From contig CP072107.1 of the NCBI GenBank assembly GCA_022870705.1, positions 680,501-744,500 on the forward strand: DNA of 64,000 nt, written 5' to 3'. The notes beneath the pieces are model-generated. The model did no database searches. It saw nothing but the letters and a program-made list of their open reading frames with translations, and was not told where the DNA came from. This document shows positions 24,131 through 32,556 of this stretch, piece by piece. How positions within the stretch are numbered: the first letter of the stretch is position 1; the number at the start of each line of letters is the position of its first letter. Source of the DNA: Oscillospiraceae bacterium CM. GTDB taxonomy: Bacteria > Bacillota > Clostridia > Oscillospirales > Oscillospiraceae. Position numbers and translations under genes: made by a program.

Positions 24131-26272
24131 ATGGGACTCACTGGCACATCAACCGGCGCGGGAGTCATAAGCCGCGTCGGTCTACATATTGAAAGAGAAA
24201 CGTCGCAGGATAAAATAATTGCGCTCGCAGGCAATCCGAATGTCGGCAAAAGCACCGTTTTCAACAGCCTGACAGGACTAAACCAGCATACGGGTAACTG
24301 GCCGGGCAAAACCGTCGCGCTCGCCGTCGGAAAATGCCGTTTTCAGGATCAAAACTTCATTGTGGTTGATCTCCCGGGGACGTATTCGCTGATGGCAAAC
24401 ACAGCGGAAGAAGAGATTGCCCGCGACTTTATTTGCTTTGGCGGAGCCGACGCCGTCGTCATTGTCGCCGATGCCACTTGCCTTGAGCGAAACCTGAACC
24501 TCGTGCTTCAAACCTTGGAAATGACCGACAAGGTGGTGCTCTGTGTCAATCTCATGGATGAGGCCGACAAAAAGAAGATACGACTGGACCTCGGCCGCCT
24601 GTCGTCTGACCTTGGCATTCCAGTTGTTGGGACTTCTGCCCGCAGCGGGAAAGGCCTTGATTGCCTGATGGAAGCCGTGGCCTCGATTGCTGACGGCAGC
24701 GTTGAAACAACACCGGTAAGGGTAACTTACGACGATGAGATCGAGAAGGCCATTTCGATGGTGGAGCCCGTCATCGCGCGTGTTACAGACAGGCGCGTTC
24801 GCAGCAGATGGCTATCACTCAAGCTCCTGGAAGGGGACAGCAGTCTCAAAAGCGCCTTGATAGACAATATCGGCGGCGACTTCCTAGGGCTTGTCGCGCC
24901 GAGCCTATGTCAAGCCGAGGTGCTTTTAAAAGAGGCCGGCTATTCGGCTGAGGTGCTTCGGGATCATCTTGTGACGCGAATGATCAAAGCAGGTGAGCAC
25001 ATTGCAAGCGGCGTCATATCCTACAGCCGAAAAGATCACGCCGAACGGGACCGGAAGATGGATAAAATCCTCACATCAAAGCTGACCGGTTTTCCCATCA
25101 TGCTGTTACTGTTATTCGGCGTGTTTTGGATCACGATGGCAGGCGCCAATATTCCATCCGGGTGGCTGGCTGACGGGCTTTTCTGGCTTCAAAATCGGCT
25201 GAACGAATTATTTGTATGGATGTCGGCGCCTGTGTGGCTCAAGGGCGTTTTTGTCGACGGCATCTATCGCACGCTGGCTTGGGTCGTCTCTGTGATGTTG
25301 CCGCCGATGGCCATTTTTTTCCCGCTGTTTACACTGCTGGAGGATTCGGGTTATCTGCCGCGGATTGCCTTTAATCTCGATAATTTCTTCCGCAAAGCCT
25401 GCGCGCACGGGAAACAGGCCCTGACGATGTGTATGGGCTTCGGCTGCAACGCCGCGGGCGTTATCGGCTGCCGCATCATTGATTCGCCCCGCGAGCGCCT
25501 GATTGCGACCATTACCAATAATTTTGTGCCTTGTAACGGGCGTTTCCCCACGTTGATTGCCATTATATCCATGTTTTTTGCCATGGGCGGCGCCGGGGCG
25601 TCCGTCGTCTCAACGCTTATTTTGACGGCCGTCATCGTCCTAGGCGTGACGATGACCGTTGTGATGTCAAAGCTGCTGTCGAAAACAATACTCAAGGGGA
25701 TGCCCTCTGCCTTTAACCTGGAGCTGCCGCCGTACAGGCGGCCGCAAATCGGCAAGGTCATCGTCCGCTCCGTCTTCGACAGGACGCTGTTTGTGTTGTT
25801 CAGAGCTGTCGTCGTCGCCGCACCGGCCGGTCTTGTCATTTGGGTTTTCGCCAATGTCGATGTCGGGAATATGAGCTTGTTAGCCCACGGGGCGGCATTA
25901 CTAGATCCCTTTGCCAAACTCTTTGGGCTTGACGGCATTATTCTGATGGCCTTCATACTCGGATTTCCGGCAAATGAAATCGTCGTGCCTATCATCATCA
26001 TGAGCTATTTGGCCACAGGGTCGCTGACGGAGCTGAGCAGCTTGGCCGACCTGCATACGCTGCTTGTTCATAACGGCTGGACATGGCTGACGGCCGTTTG
26101 CGTCATGCTGTTTTCACTGATGCACTGGCCATGCGGCACGACGTGTATGACAATCCGCAAGGAAACGCAAAGCTTAAAATGGACGGCGGTGTCAGTCGCC
26201 GTGCCGACAATAACGGGGTTGACGATTTGTTTTTTTGTCGCAAACACCGCGCGTCTTCTCGGCCTCGCCTGA
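24131..26272 (+). CDS. feoB: FeoB ferrous iron transporter
   Basis: The 713-residue protein has an N-terminal GTPase domain (GNPNVGKSTVFNSLTG, DLPGTYSL, NLMDEAD), a helical GDI-like spacer, and a C-terminal membrane domain of about eight helices with the paired gates (CMGFGCNAAGVIGCR and the later GFPANEIVVPI) characteristic of FeoB. It imports Fe(II) across the membrane. ATG 24131 has GGAGA 6 bases upstream; the in-frame GTG at 24056 lies in the feoA/feoB hairpin and is not a likely start. Confidence 0.96.
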   Translation: MGLTGTSTGAGVISRVGLHIERETSQDKIIALAGNPNVGKSTVFNSLTGLNQHTGNWPGKTVALAVGKCRFQDQNFIVVDLPGTYSLMANTAEEEIARDFICFGGADAVVIVADATCLERNLNLVLQTLEMTDKVVLCVNLMDEADKKKIRLDLGRLSSDLGIPVVGTSARSGKGLDCLMEAVASIADGSVETTPVRVTYDDEIEKAISMVEPVIARVTDRRVRSRWLSLKLLEGDSSLKSALIDNIGGDFLGLVAPSLCQAEVLLKEAGYSAEVLRDHLVTRMIKAGEHIASGVISYSRKDHAERDRKMDKILTSKLTGFPIMLLLLFGVFWITMAGANIPSGWLADGLFWLQNRLNELFVWMSAPVWLKGVFVDGIYRTLAWVVSVMLPPMAIFFPLFTLLEDSGYLPRIAFNLDNFFRKACAHGKQALTMCMGFGCNAAGVIGCRIIDSPRERLIATITNNFVPCNGRFPTLIAIISMFFAMGGAGASVVSTLILTAVIVLGVTMTVVMSKLLSKTILKGMPSAFNLELPPYRRPQIGKVIVRSVFDRTLFVLFRAVVVAAPAGLVIWVFANVDVGNMSLLAHGAALLDPFAKLFGLDGIILMAFILGFPANEIVVPIIIMSYLATGSLTELSSLADLHTLLVHNGWTWLTAVCVMLFSLMHWPCGTTCMTIRKETQSLKWTAVSVAVPTITGLTICFFVANTARLLGLA

Positions 26273-26358
26273 CGGCACTTTTAATAGGATGCTTGCCGCA
26301 GCCCCGAAGGGCGCGGGCGGACAAGCCTTCCAGGCTTCAAAAATTTTATCAGCCCACT

Positions 26359-26422
26359 TGACAGCTCCGCTACTATGTAGTACGATATACCGGTAGTAAG
26401 TAATACTTCATATCGGTTATAT
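26359..26422 (+). promoter_or_regulatory. Promoter and imperfect operator of the padR operon
   Basis: TTGACA (26359-26364), a 17-base spacer and TACGAT (26382-26387) form a strong promoter. Just downstream ATATACCG (26386-26393) and CGGTTATAT (26414-26422) form an imperfect inverted repeat across the transcription start region, a plausible PadR autoregulatory site. Confidence 0.65.
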
Positions 26423-26435
26423 AGACTAGTAAAGG

Positions 26436-26765
26436 GTGATAGTACTGGATAATCTCACTGAAATGCTCAAAGGGGTGCTTGAGGGCTGTGTCCTTGAAAT
26501 CATCAGCCGCGAGCAAACGTACGGTTATGAGATCACGCGGCGGTTGAATTCCCTCGGTTTTACAGATGTTGTGGAGGGAACGGTGTACACCATTTTGGTG
26601 CGGCTTGAGAAGAATAAGCTTGTGGACATCGAAAAAAAGCAGTCCGACATGGGGCCGCCGCGCAAGTTTTTTATGCTCAACGACGCGGGACGTGCAGAGC
26701 TGCGGCGATTCTGGGAAAAATGGGAGTTCGTTGTGTCAAAATTGGATCATTTAAAGGAGGGGTAA
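26436..26765 (+). CDS. PadR-family transcriptional repressor
   Basis: The protein of about 109 residues is a PadR winged-helix regulator: LKGVLEGCVLEIISREQTYGYEITRRLN, GTVYTILVRLEKNKL and GPPRKFFMLNDAGRAEL. The start is uncertain: GTG 26436 has no spaced ribosome site; family members begin MDNLTEMLKG, which would place the start at a CTG at 26445 with AAAGGG upstream; ATG 26463 is the third option. It opens an operon with DUF1048 and a two-gene ABC exporter, a common drug-responsive arrangement. Confidence 0.88.
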   Translation: MIVLDNLTEMLKGVLEGCVLEIISREQTYGYEITRRLNSLGFTDVVEGTVYTILVRLEKNKLVDIEKKQSDMGPPRKFFMLNDAGRAELRRFWEKWEFVVSKLDHLKEG

Positions 26766-26769
26766 TCAA

Positions 26770-27138
26770 ATGTCTGAATTCTTTGATAACTATTTTAATA
26801 TTAAGAAAATGATTGACAGCAAGCGGGCATACAAGCAGCAGATGGCGAGGGTTGCCGCGCTGCCGGAGGATTATCGATACGTCTTCAAGAAAATTCAGTC
26901 ACATATGTGGATGTTTGCCTCAGGTGCCGGCTACGACATGCTGAAAATTCATGAAGATTTGATCGATCTGTTCGAATCCGGTGCGGCAGAAGGCAAGCCT
27001 GTTTTGGAGATGACCGGCGAGGACGTGGCCTCGTTCTGTGATGAGCTTTTACGCAGCGCCAGAACATACACGGGAGACTGGCGTGCAACGCTCAACCGCG
27101 ACATACAGAAAAAACTTGGAAAAAGGAAAGATTCATAA
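26770..27138 (+). CDS. DUF1048-family protein
   Basis: The 122-residue helical protein matches the DUF1048 family that accompanies PadR regulators and ABC exporters in Firmicutes: LPEDYRYVFKKIQSHMWMF, LKIHEDLIDLFESGAAEGK and VASFCDELLRSARTYTGDW. It begins 4 bases after padR (GGAGGGG upstream) and overlaps the ABC ATPase start by one base. Function is unknown; position suggests a role in sensing or regulation of the exporter. Confidence 0.88.
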   Translation: MSEFFDNYFNIKKMIDSKRAYKQQMARVAALPEDYRYVFKKIQSHMWMFASGAGYDMLKIHEDLIDLFESGAAEGKPVLEMTGEDVASFCDELLRSARTYTGDWRATLNRDIQKKLGKRKDS

Positions 27139-27911
27139 TGATGGAAACAGCCATAGAAGCTAACGGTCTGCGAAAATCCTTCAAAGAGACGGACGTTCTG
27201 AAGGGCGTCGATTTCGCAGTACGGCGCGGTGAGATTTTCGCCCTCTTGGGCGCAAACGGCGCGGGAAAGACGACGATCGTAAAAATCCTTTCAACGCTCA
27301 TTCGGCCCGACGGCGGCGCGGCGCGCGTCTGCGGCTTTGACGTCGGGCGCGAGCCCGACAAGGTGCGGCAGTCCATCAGCCTGACGGGGCAATTTGCCGC
27401 TGTGGACGGCATTCTAACCGGGCGGGAGAACCTTATTCTTATTGCCAAATTACGCGATACAGCCAATCCCCAAGAAGTTGCCAACAGACTGCTAGAGCGC
27501 TTTGGCCTCCGCGATGCGGCGGACCGTCGGGCAGGAACGTATTCCGGCGGCATGACGCGTCGGCTCGATATCGCCATGAGCCTTATTGGGTCGCCCCCCG
27601 TCATATTTCTGGACGAGCCGACGACCGGGCTTGACCCCGAGGCGCGTATGGAGGTTTGGAAAATGGTGAAGGAGCTGGCGGCAAATGGCACAACGGTATT
27701 TCTGACGACGCAGCATTTGGAGGAAGCGGAGCAGCTTGCCGACAAAATCGCGATCCTGCACGGTGGTAAAATCATCGTGAGCGGGACGCTTGATGACTTA
27801 AAGCAGCTGTTCCCGCCCGCAACGGTCGAATACATCGAAAAACAACCAACGCTCGAAGAAATTTTCCTCGCCATCGTCGGCAAAAAGGAGCGTGCTTCCG
27901 ATGAAAAATAA
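27138..27911 (+). CDS. ABC exporter ATP-binding protein (DrrA-like)
   Basis: The 257-residue ATPase has Walker A GANGAGKTTI, the signature YSGGMTRRLDIAMSL, Walker B VIFLDEPTTGLD and the H-loop TTQHLEEAEQLAD. The C-terminal extension (TVEYIEKQPTLEEIFLAIVG) is typical of daunorubicin-resistance-type exporters. It energises the permease encoded next, with which it overlaps by 11 bases. Confidence 0.94.
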   Translation: MMETAIEANGLRKSFKETDVLKGVDFAVRRGEIFALLGANGAGKTTIVKILSTLIRPDGGAARVCGFDVGREPDKVRQSISLTGQFAAVDGILTGRENLILIAKLRDTANPQEVANRLLERFGLRDAADRRAGTYSGGMTRRLDIAMSLIGSPPVIFLDEPTTGLDPEARMEVWKMVKELAANGTTVFLTTQHLEEAEQLADKIAILHGGKIIVSGTLDDLKQLFPPATVEYIEKQPTLEEIFLAIVGKKERASDEK

Positions 27912-28659
27912 AACAGTTGTCCTGTTCGGGCGCTCCATGCGGCACATTCTGCGCAGCCCCGATACGATTATCACAGTCGCGATTGTCCCGATCATGATGA
28001 TGCTGCTCTTTGTCTACGTCTTCGGCGGCGCAATCAAAATGAGTATGGACCCCAATGTGAATTACGTCACCTATCTGCTGCCGGGCATCCTGTTGATGGC
28101 CATCGCCAGCGGAATTGCCTACACCGCATTGCGCCTGTTTATGGATATACAGGGCGGGCTTTTCGCGCGCTTTAGCGCTATGCCCATCAAACGCGCGTCA
28201 ATACTGTGGGGGCATGTCCTCACATCGCTTGTTTCCAACGCAATTTCTGTTGCTGTGATTATCCTTGTAGCCTTGTTGATCGGCTTCCGTTCCGGCGCGG
28301 GCATCCTTTCATGGCTGGCCGTCACTGGGATTCTGGCGCTGTTTACCCTGGCGCTGACGTGGGTCGCGGTTCTGCCGGGCCTCACGGCAAAATCCATGGA
28401 AGGCGCAACCGCTTTTTCTTATCCGCTCATATTTCTGCCCTTTATCAGCTCCGCCTTTACCCCGACCGAAACAATGCCGCCTGTCGTACGCGCCTTTGCC
28501 GAAAACCAGCCGGTGACCTCGATTGTGGACGCCATCCGGGCGCTCTTGACGAACCAATCGGTTGGCAATGATATCTGGGTCGCGCTTATATGGTGCGTTG
28601 GGATTTTGATCGTTGCGTATATCATCGCCATGATGGTGTATAAACGCAAAATCGCCTAA
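27901..28659 (+). CDS. ABC-2 type exporter permease
   Basis: The 252-residue protein has six predicted membrane helices and ABC-2 family features (RHILRSPDTIITVAIVPIMM, YLLPGILLMAIASG, LIFLPFISSAFTPTETMP). With the preceding ATPase it forms a drug or lipid exporter of the DrrAB type. ATG 27901 has AAGGAG 9 bases upstream; an in-frame GTG at 27892 lies inside the spacer. Substrate unknown. Confidence 0.92.
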   Translation: MKNKTVVLFGRSMRHILRSPDTIITVAIVPIMMMLLFVYVFGGAIKMSMDPNVNYVTYLLPGILLMAIASGIAYTALRLFMDIQGGLFARFSAMPIKRASILWGHVLTSLVSNAISVAVIILVALLIGFRSGAGILSWLAVTGILALFTLALTWVAVLPGLTAKSMEGATAFSYPLIFLPFISSAFTPTETMPPVVRAFAENQPVTSIVDAIRALLTNQSVGNDIWVALIWCVGILIVAYIIAMMVYKRKIA

Positions 28660-28709
28660 ACGTCACAGCATATTCAGACTGGCAGCAGCACTGGCAGGTT
28701 CACAAAACA

Positions 28710-28748
28710 AACAAGGCACCCGGCGCTTCAGACGTCGGGTGCCTTGTT
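28710..28748. terminator. Terminator between ABC exporter operon and convergent gene
   Basis: AACAAGGCACCCG (28710-28722) pairs with CGGGTGCCTTGTT (28736-28748), a strong 13-bp stem lying between two converging genes. The T-run is short on both sides. Confidence 0.7.
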
Positions 28749-28762
28749 ATACTTAATTTTTT

Positions 28763-29125
28763 CTATCTTTCACTGATTTCTTCTTCAATCAATGATTTTG
28801 AGATCGTCATGGCCTCGATTATTTTTGTAAAGCGCTTGTACTGCGCGGTGCCCTCCGTACAATTCAGCTGTGCTTTTTCACACTTGCTGATGATGGATAT
28901 GATAGGCGGCAGCGCTTTCGCCAAATCTTCCTTTGTGTATGTGCCGGTTATTTTTTCTCCTTGCAAGAATGATTTCGATATGTAAAGGGCTTTTATCCTG
29001 TTTTGAAGGAGTGTGTACTGAGACGTCCCCACAGCAAATTTCGGCTGCTGCTTTTCACAGCGCCGGATCAGTGACGATACCATGAGCAGCGCATTTTCAA
29101 TTTCTTCTGTCGAATAATTGCCCAA
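28763..29125 (-). CDS. Small protein made of two tandem repeats, function unknown
   Basis: The 120-residue soluble helical protein is an internal duplication. Residues 4-57 (YSTEEIENALLMVSSLIRRC, GTSQYTLLQNRIKALYISKS) line up with 63-116 (YTKEDLAKALPPIISIISKC, GTAQYKRFTKIIEAMTISKS). Shared are the YxxE(D/E)(I/L)..AL opening, a RCEK/KCEK cysteine, GT(S/A)QY and ISKS. I do not recognise the family. ATG 29125 gives MGNYSTEEIENA. It is a single gene between the ABC terminator and a short gap. Confidence 0.75.
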   Translation of the reverse strand: MGNYSTEEIENALLMVSSLIRRCEKQQPKFAVGTSQYTLLQNRIKALYISKSFLQGEKITGTYTKEDLAKALPPIISIISKCEKAQLNCTEGTAQYKRFTKIIEAMTISKSLIEEEISER

Positions 29126-29229
29126 TTTCTTTTACCTCAACAGTCCGGCTTTGTCTGTGATGATCAACACCACCTTAACAAATTAAAATCTCATCGCTTA
29201 TTTAAACCTTTTGTTCTAAAAACGCCGTT

Positions 29230-29529
29230 TTAAGTGCCGAAAAGATGCTTCAGCGCCCGAAGCGGAAAATGGATGATCATCCGCGGGCCGGAATAGCGCA
29301 TCACTTTTCTGATGTTTTCGCGCATAACGGGCTTATAGCAGTGCGCCGTACATTTCGAGCAGGCTGGTTTTGCGTTGCCGTATCTGCACGCCTCCAGTCT
29401 TTTGGCAGCATAGTCCAGCAGGTCGCGGCAATGCGCGCATAAGGGTTCACCGTGCCGCTGGCCGCGACAATAAAGAGAAATCATAATGCGCAGTGTTTCT
29501 TTTTCACTTTCAATCCGTGTATTTTTCAT
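29230..29529 (-). CDS. Nitrous-oxide-stimulated promoter family protein
   Basis: The protein of about 99 residues carries the conserved cysteines and layout of this family: ISLYCRGQRHGEPLCAHCRD, CRYGNAKPACSKCTAHCYKP and a C-terminal RYSGPRMIIHFPLRALKHL. Six cysteines could bind metal. ATG 29529 is used; the frame is open further upstream (to 29568). The function is unknown beyond the family name. Confidence 0.8.
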   Translation of the reverse strand: MKNTRIESEKETLRIMISLYCRGQRHGEPLCAHCRDLLDYAAKRLEACRYGNAKPACSKCTAHCYKPVMRENIRKVMRYSGPRMIIHFPLRALKHLFGT

Positions 29530-29713
29530 CGTCCTGCCCGCTCCATCCGAGCTCATGATTAAGCACATTTTTCCGCTGTCCCGTTCAAGAAAATCACAGT
29601 TGCAAATAAAATCAGCTATTCATATGTCTGGATGATTTTATTTTACATTATATCCTGCATTAGAGAAATGTCCACCTATTCGTGGGAGAAGGCAAAAACG
29701 CTGGAAAGGGTTA

Positions 29714-29887
29714 GGCAGACGTGTTAAACGCATCACCGACATGGGCACTTTCCTACGGGAACAGCCAACCGCCCTGACCGAATACGACGAGCCGCTTGTT
29801 CGGCGCCTGATTGAAAAAGTCACCGTCTACGAGGACAAATTCACTGTGGAATTCAAGTCCGGCGTGACGGTGAATGTGGATGAATAA
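29714..29887 (+). pseudogene. C-terminal relic of a large serine recombinase
   Basis: The frame ending at TAA 29885-29887 encodes RRVKRITDMGTFLREQPTAL, then EYDEPLVRRLIEKVTVYED and FTVEFKSGVTVNVDE, the C-terminal end of large serine recombinases found on clostridial transposons. Upstream of about 29714 the frame no longer looks like recombinase, and no catalytic domain is present. It marks a lost or replaced mobile element right next to the present conjugative element. Confidence 0.75.
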
Positions 29888-29894
29888 GGGGAAT

Positions 29895-29931
29895 AAAAAA
29901 GCACTGCCAATTATGTCAGCAGTGCTTTTTT
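29895..29931. terminator. Bidirectional terminator at the element boundary
   Basis: AAAAAAGCACTGC and GCAGTGCTTTTTT form a perfect stem with an 11-base loop, with A- and T-runs suiting both directions. It lies between the recombinase relic (plus) and the stop of the 29933 gene (minus). Confidence 0.85.
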
Positions 29932-29932
29932 A

Positions 29933-30904
29933 TTATTGAACTTCTATTAAATTATCTCCAACCACTCTATAATATTTAACAATCTTCGGTGCAACTGACA
30001 TATTAGGTAATAATGAACCGTATTCTTCAGAGTTATAAAAATAAATGGAAACAAATTTCCTTATAAAGTGATAGTTATCAAAGAAGTTCTGTGGAACTTT
30101 CTTTTCATAATAATCAGTATAAGTATATCCGCAATACGTTAAACACCCCTTGATATCTTCGTATGCAGCCTGAAAAGAAATAGGCGCAAATGTTTCCATA
30201 TCTGATAATAATGAAGGATATACAAGCAAGTAGCAATCTTTTTTCTCAGCAATCCAGTCCATACAGAGCGCGTATGTAGTATCGTATAAGCCTCTTGCCT
30301 TGGATAGTATTTTATCCAGAGTATCTAATATTTCCGGATACCTGCAAATTGTTGAATACCGTTTCATTTTAGACAATGGTGAATTAATAAAGCATTCAAC
30401 AGTTGCGCCATAATAATATAGTTTTGTCGCTAATATTGTAATCTTATCAAATAAGTCGCATCTAGAATAGGTAGAACACACTGTTTCTTTTCCGGTATAG
30501 CAGTACGGGCATATTTCTTTGCTTTGGAGTATAGGGTATTCCTTGTTTTTTACTTCAATGATTGCTTCGTCAACATTAATTCTTATTTCATGTTCCAATA
30601 GGAAATCAGATAAAGGCGTTTTTTTCTGAAGCATTTCTCGCAGATTGAGAATACCGTTTGTCCGAAAGAAATTCAGACCTTCCTCATTGGCTGTTGTTAT
30701 ATGGCGACACATTATTGCAAGATTACTGCTGTTATATTTATTAAGGCTTAAATCGAATTCTTTCACGATAACCTCGGGGATAAGTGTATCCGGATTCACA
30801 GTCAAGAAATAAGACTTTAGTGCACCTGCATCTATTCTAAAATATTCTGAAAATTTTTCCACTAATTCGTTGGGTGTGTCATTAACAAAATCCACTGTTA
30901 TCAC
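29933..30904 (-). CDS. Unknown A+T-rich gene at the element's left end
   Basis: The protein of about 323 residues (GTG 30904, with AAGGAGG 10 bases upstream) matches nothing I recognise. A cysteine cluster CPYCYTGKETVC followed by YSRCDLF (about residues 150-170) suggests a metal site; the rest is mixed alpha/beta without membrane helices. Codon use is markedly richer in A/T than both flanks (many AAT, ATA, TTA codons), a sign of separate acquisition. An ATG three bases after the ribosome site gives only a 2-codon frame (ATG GTT TAG) overlapping the GTG. A defence or accessory role is possible but unsupported. Confidence 0.6.
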   Translation of the reverse strand: MITVDFVNDTPNELVEKFSEYFRIDAGALKSYFLTVNPDTLIPEVIVKEFDLSLNKYNSSNLAIMCRHITTANEEGLNFFRTNGILNLREMLQKKTPLSDFLLEHEIRINVDEAIIEVKNKEYPILQSKEICPYCYTGKETVCSTYSRCDLFDKITILATKLYYYGATVECFINSPLSKMKRYSTICRYPEILDTLDKILSKARGLYDTTYALCMDWIAEKKDCYLLVYPSLLSDMETFAPISFQAAYEDIKGCLTYCGYTYTDYYEKKVPQNFFDNYHFIRKFVSIYFYNSEEYGSLLPNMSVAPKIVKYYRVVGDNLIEVQ

Positions 30905-30956
30905 TAAACCATTGCCTCCTTTCCAGACAACTGTATTTGCAAATAGTGACGTGCAT

Positions 30957-31095
30957 GCCAAAACTTCGACCTGTTCCCACGCACACGCCAAAACTCAAAA
31001 AACATCTATCCTGTTCTCTCACCAAGCCCCAAAAACGCAAAACATCTATTCTGTCCTGTCGTGAAAGGCTGTTATTAATCCTGTTCTCTCACGAA
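30957..31095. repeat. Four degenerate direct repeats (iteron-like)
   Basis: Four units of about 25-38 bases occur at 30957-30981, 30987-31022, 31026-31063 and 31067-31095. They share GCCAAAAC or a similar opening, an ATCTAT(C/T) core and CTGTTCTCTCAC or a close variant (exact at 31011-31022 and 31081-31092). They fill the upstream region of the 29933 gene. They could be protein-binding iterons for replication, partition or transfer, or regulatory sites. The rest of this gap to 31321 holds an A+T-rich stretch without further structure that I can name. Confidence 0.55.
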
Positions 31096-31321
31096 CGGAA
31101 TCCGACCCGATAGACTTATTCCCTTGCACATGTAAAATCACATTTTGAGTGTACAGTTTGAAAACCACAAAAACACAGAAATGGCTTATTTACTGGGTTT
31201 TCCGTACATTTAATCTTTTACCCTTGACATCCACACCACCGTCTCAACGGTATTACCAAAGTCCCACAAAACTCCAGATAGCTATATTAACGTAACGGTA
31301 GTCTTTGGCAATGGGGATGGG

Positions 31322-31615
31322 ATGATACCATTAGGTAAGGTTGACAATAGGCTTACCCTTAATAATATAGCTGAAAGGGCAGACGCATACAAGCCAAAAC
31401 CACGAACTACTTACAAAATGATTAAAGAATATATCGTCGGAAAATACGGTTTCAACGTTCATACGGCATATATTGCCGAGGTGAAACGCGGTTTAGGTTT
31501 GCCAATGTACGATGCACCTAATGCGGTTGAAACATTAAAAAGACCAAGAAAACATCCCACTCCTGTTCATGTAGATGCTATCAAAGATGCGCTTACTCAT
31601 TTTGAAATAATATAG
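31322..31615 (+). CDS. Small element-associated protein, function unknown
   Basis: The 97-residue basic protein contains KPRTTYKMIKEYIVGKYGFN and a following HTAYIAEVKRGLGLPMYDAP segment. I recall this segment from short proteins of clostridial conjugative elements that databases often name after an RNA methyltransferase, but no catalytic motif is present. It may be a small DNA- or RNA-binding protein. It precedes parA by 120 bases, separated by a terminator, and GGGG lies 5 bases before ATG 31322. Confidence 0.6.
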   Translation: MIPLGKVDNRLTLNNIAERADAYKPKPRTTYKMIKEYIVGKYGFNVHTAYIAEVKRGLGLPMYDAPNAVETLKRPRKHPTPVHVDAIKDALTHFEII

Positions 31616-31635
31616 AGAAATTGAATAGGAATATA

Positions 31636-31672
31636 AAAATTGCTTCTTACATTCTGTAAGGGGCAATTTTTT
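31636..31672 (+). terminator. Intrinsic terminator before parA
   Basis: AAAATTGCTTCTTACA and TGTAAGGGGCAATTTT form a 16-bp stem (two G-U pairs) with a 3-base loop and continue into a T-run, 20 bases after the stop of the 31322 gene. It isolates that gene from the parA operon. Confidence 0.8.
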
Positions 31673-31734
31673 ATATAGCAAATCAGCTTTATGTTGCTTG
31701 TTCTTATCGCTGAAATCAAAAGGAGGAAAGAAAA

Positions 31735-32556
31735 TTGAATGCAAACATAATTGCCTGCGCCAATCAAAAAGGCGGTGTGGGCAAGACCACCACCTGTGCC
31801 AATCTCGGCATCGGACTGGCACAGGAAGGGAAAAAGGTGCTGCTGGTGGATTGCGACCCGCAAGGTTCGCTCTCCATCAGCCTGGGATACTCTCAACCGG
31901 ACAGTCTTCCGGTAACGTTGGCAACCGTCATGGGCAAGGTATTGTCCGAAGAACCTATATCTCCAGAGGAAGGAATCCTTCGTCATGCGGAGGGCGTTGA
32001 CCTCATGCCCGCAAACATTGAGCTTTCCGGAATGGAGGTTTCGCTGGTGAACGCCATGAGCCGTGAAACCATCCTGAGGCAATACCTGGATACCGTAAAA
32101 CGCCAATACGACCACATCATTCTGGACTGTATGCCCTCTTTGGGTATGCTGACGGTCAACGCGCTGGCCGCCGCAAACAGCGTACTCATTCCCGTGCAGG
32201 CACAGTATCTTCCGGCAAAAGGGCTTGAGCAGCTTTTACAGACCGTGGGCAGAGTGCGTCGGCAGATCAACCCCAAGCTCCAGATCGACGGGATTCTGCT
32301 AACCATGGTAGATACCCGTACTAACTACGCCAAAGAAATCAGCGCTCTGCTGCGGGAAACCTATGGCGGCAAAATCAAAGTTTTCGGTACAGATATCCCA
32401 CATTCTGTCCGGGCCGCCGAAATCAGCGCCGAAGGCAAGAGCATCTATGCCCATGATCCGAACGGCAAAGTAGCTGAGGCGTACCGAGAACTTACCAAGG
32501 AGGTGTTAAAGCTTGAAAAGCAGCGCCAAAAACATAAAGCTGACCTCGGTAGATGA
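31735..32556 (+). CDS. ParA/Soj-family partition ATPase
   Basis: The 273-residue ATPase has the deviant Walker A NQKGGVGKTTTCANLG, the DCDPQGSLSISLGY switch region and DHIILDCMPSLGMLTVNAL. It would position or stabilise the circular form of the element with the ParB-like protein. TTG 31735 is the start, 8 bases after AGGAGG. It overlaps parB by 44 bases. Confidence 0.93.
   Translation: MNANIIACANQKGGVGKTTTCANLGIGLAQEGKKVLLVDCDPQGSLSISLGYSQPDSLPVTLATVMGKVLSEEPISPEEGILRHAEGVDLMPANIELSGMEVSLVNAMSRETILRQYLDTVKRQYDHIILDCMPSLGMLTVNALAAANSVLIPVQAQYLPAKGLEQLLQTVGRVRRQINPKLQIDGILLTMVDTRTNYAKEISALLRETYGGKIKVFGTDIPHSVRAAEISAEGKSIYAHDPNGKVAEAYRELTKEVLKLEKQRQKHKADLGR

Noticed and set aside
30957-31095. 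CRISPR array
   Set aside because: Repeats are degenerate, unequal in spacing and only four; no cas genes are present.
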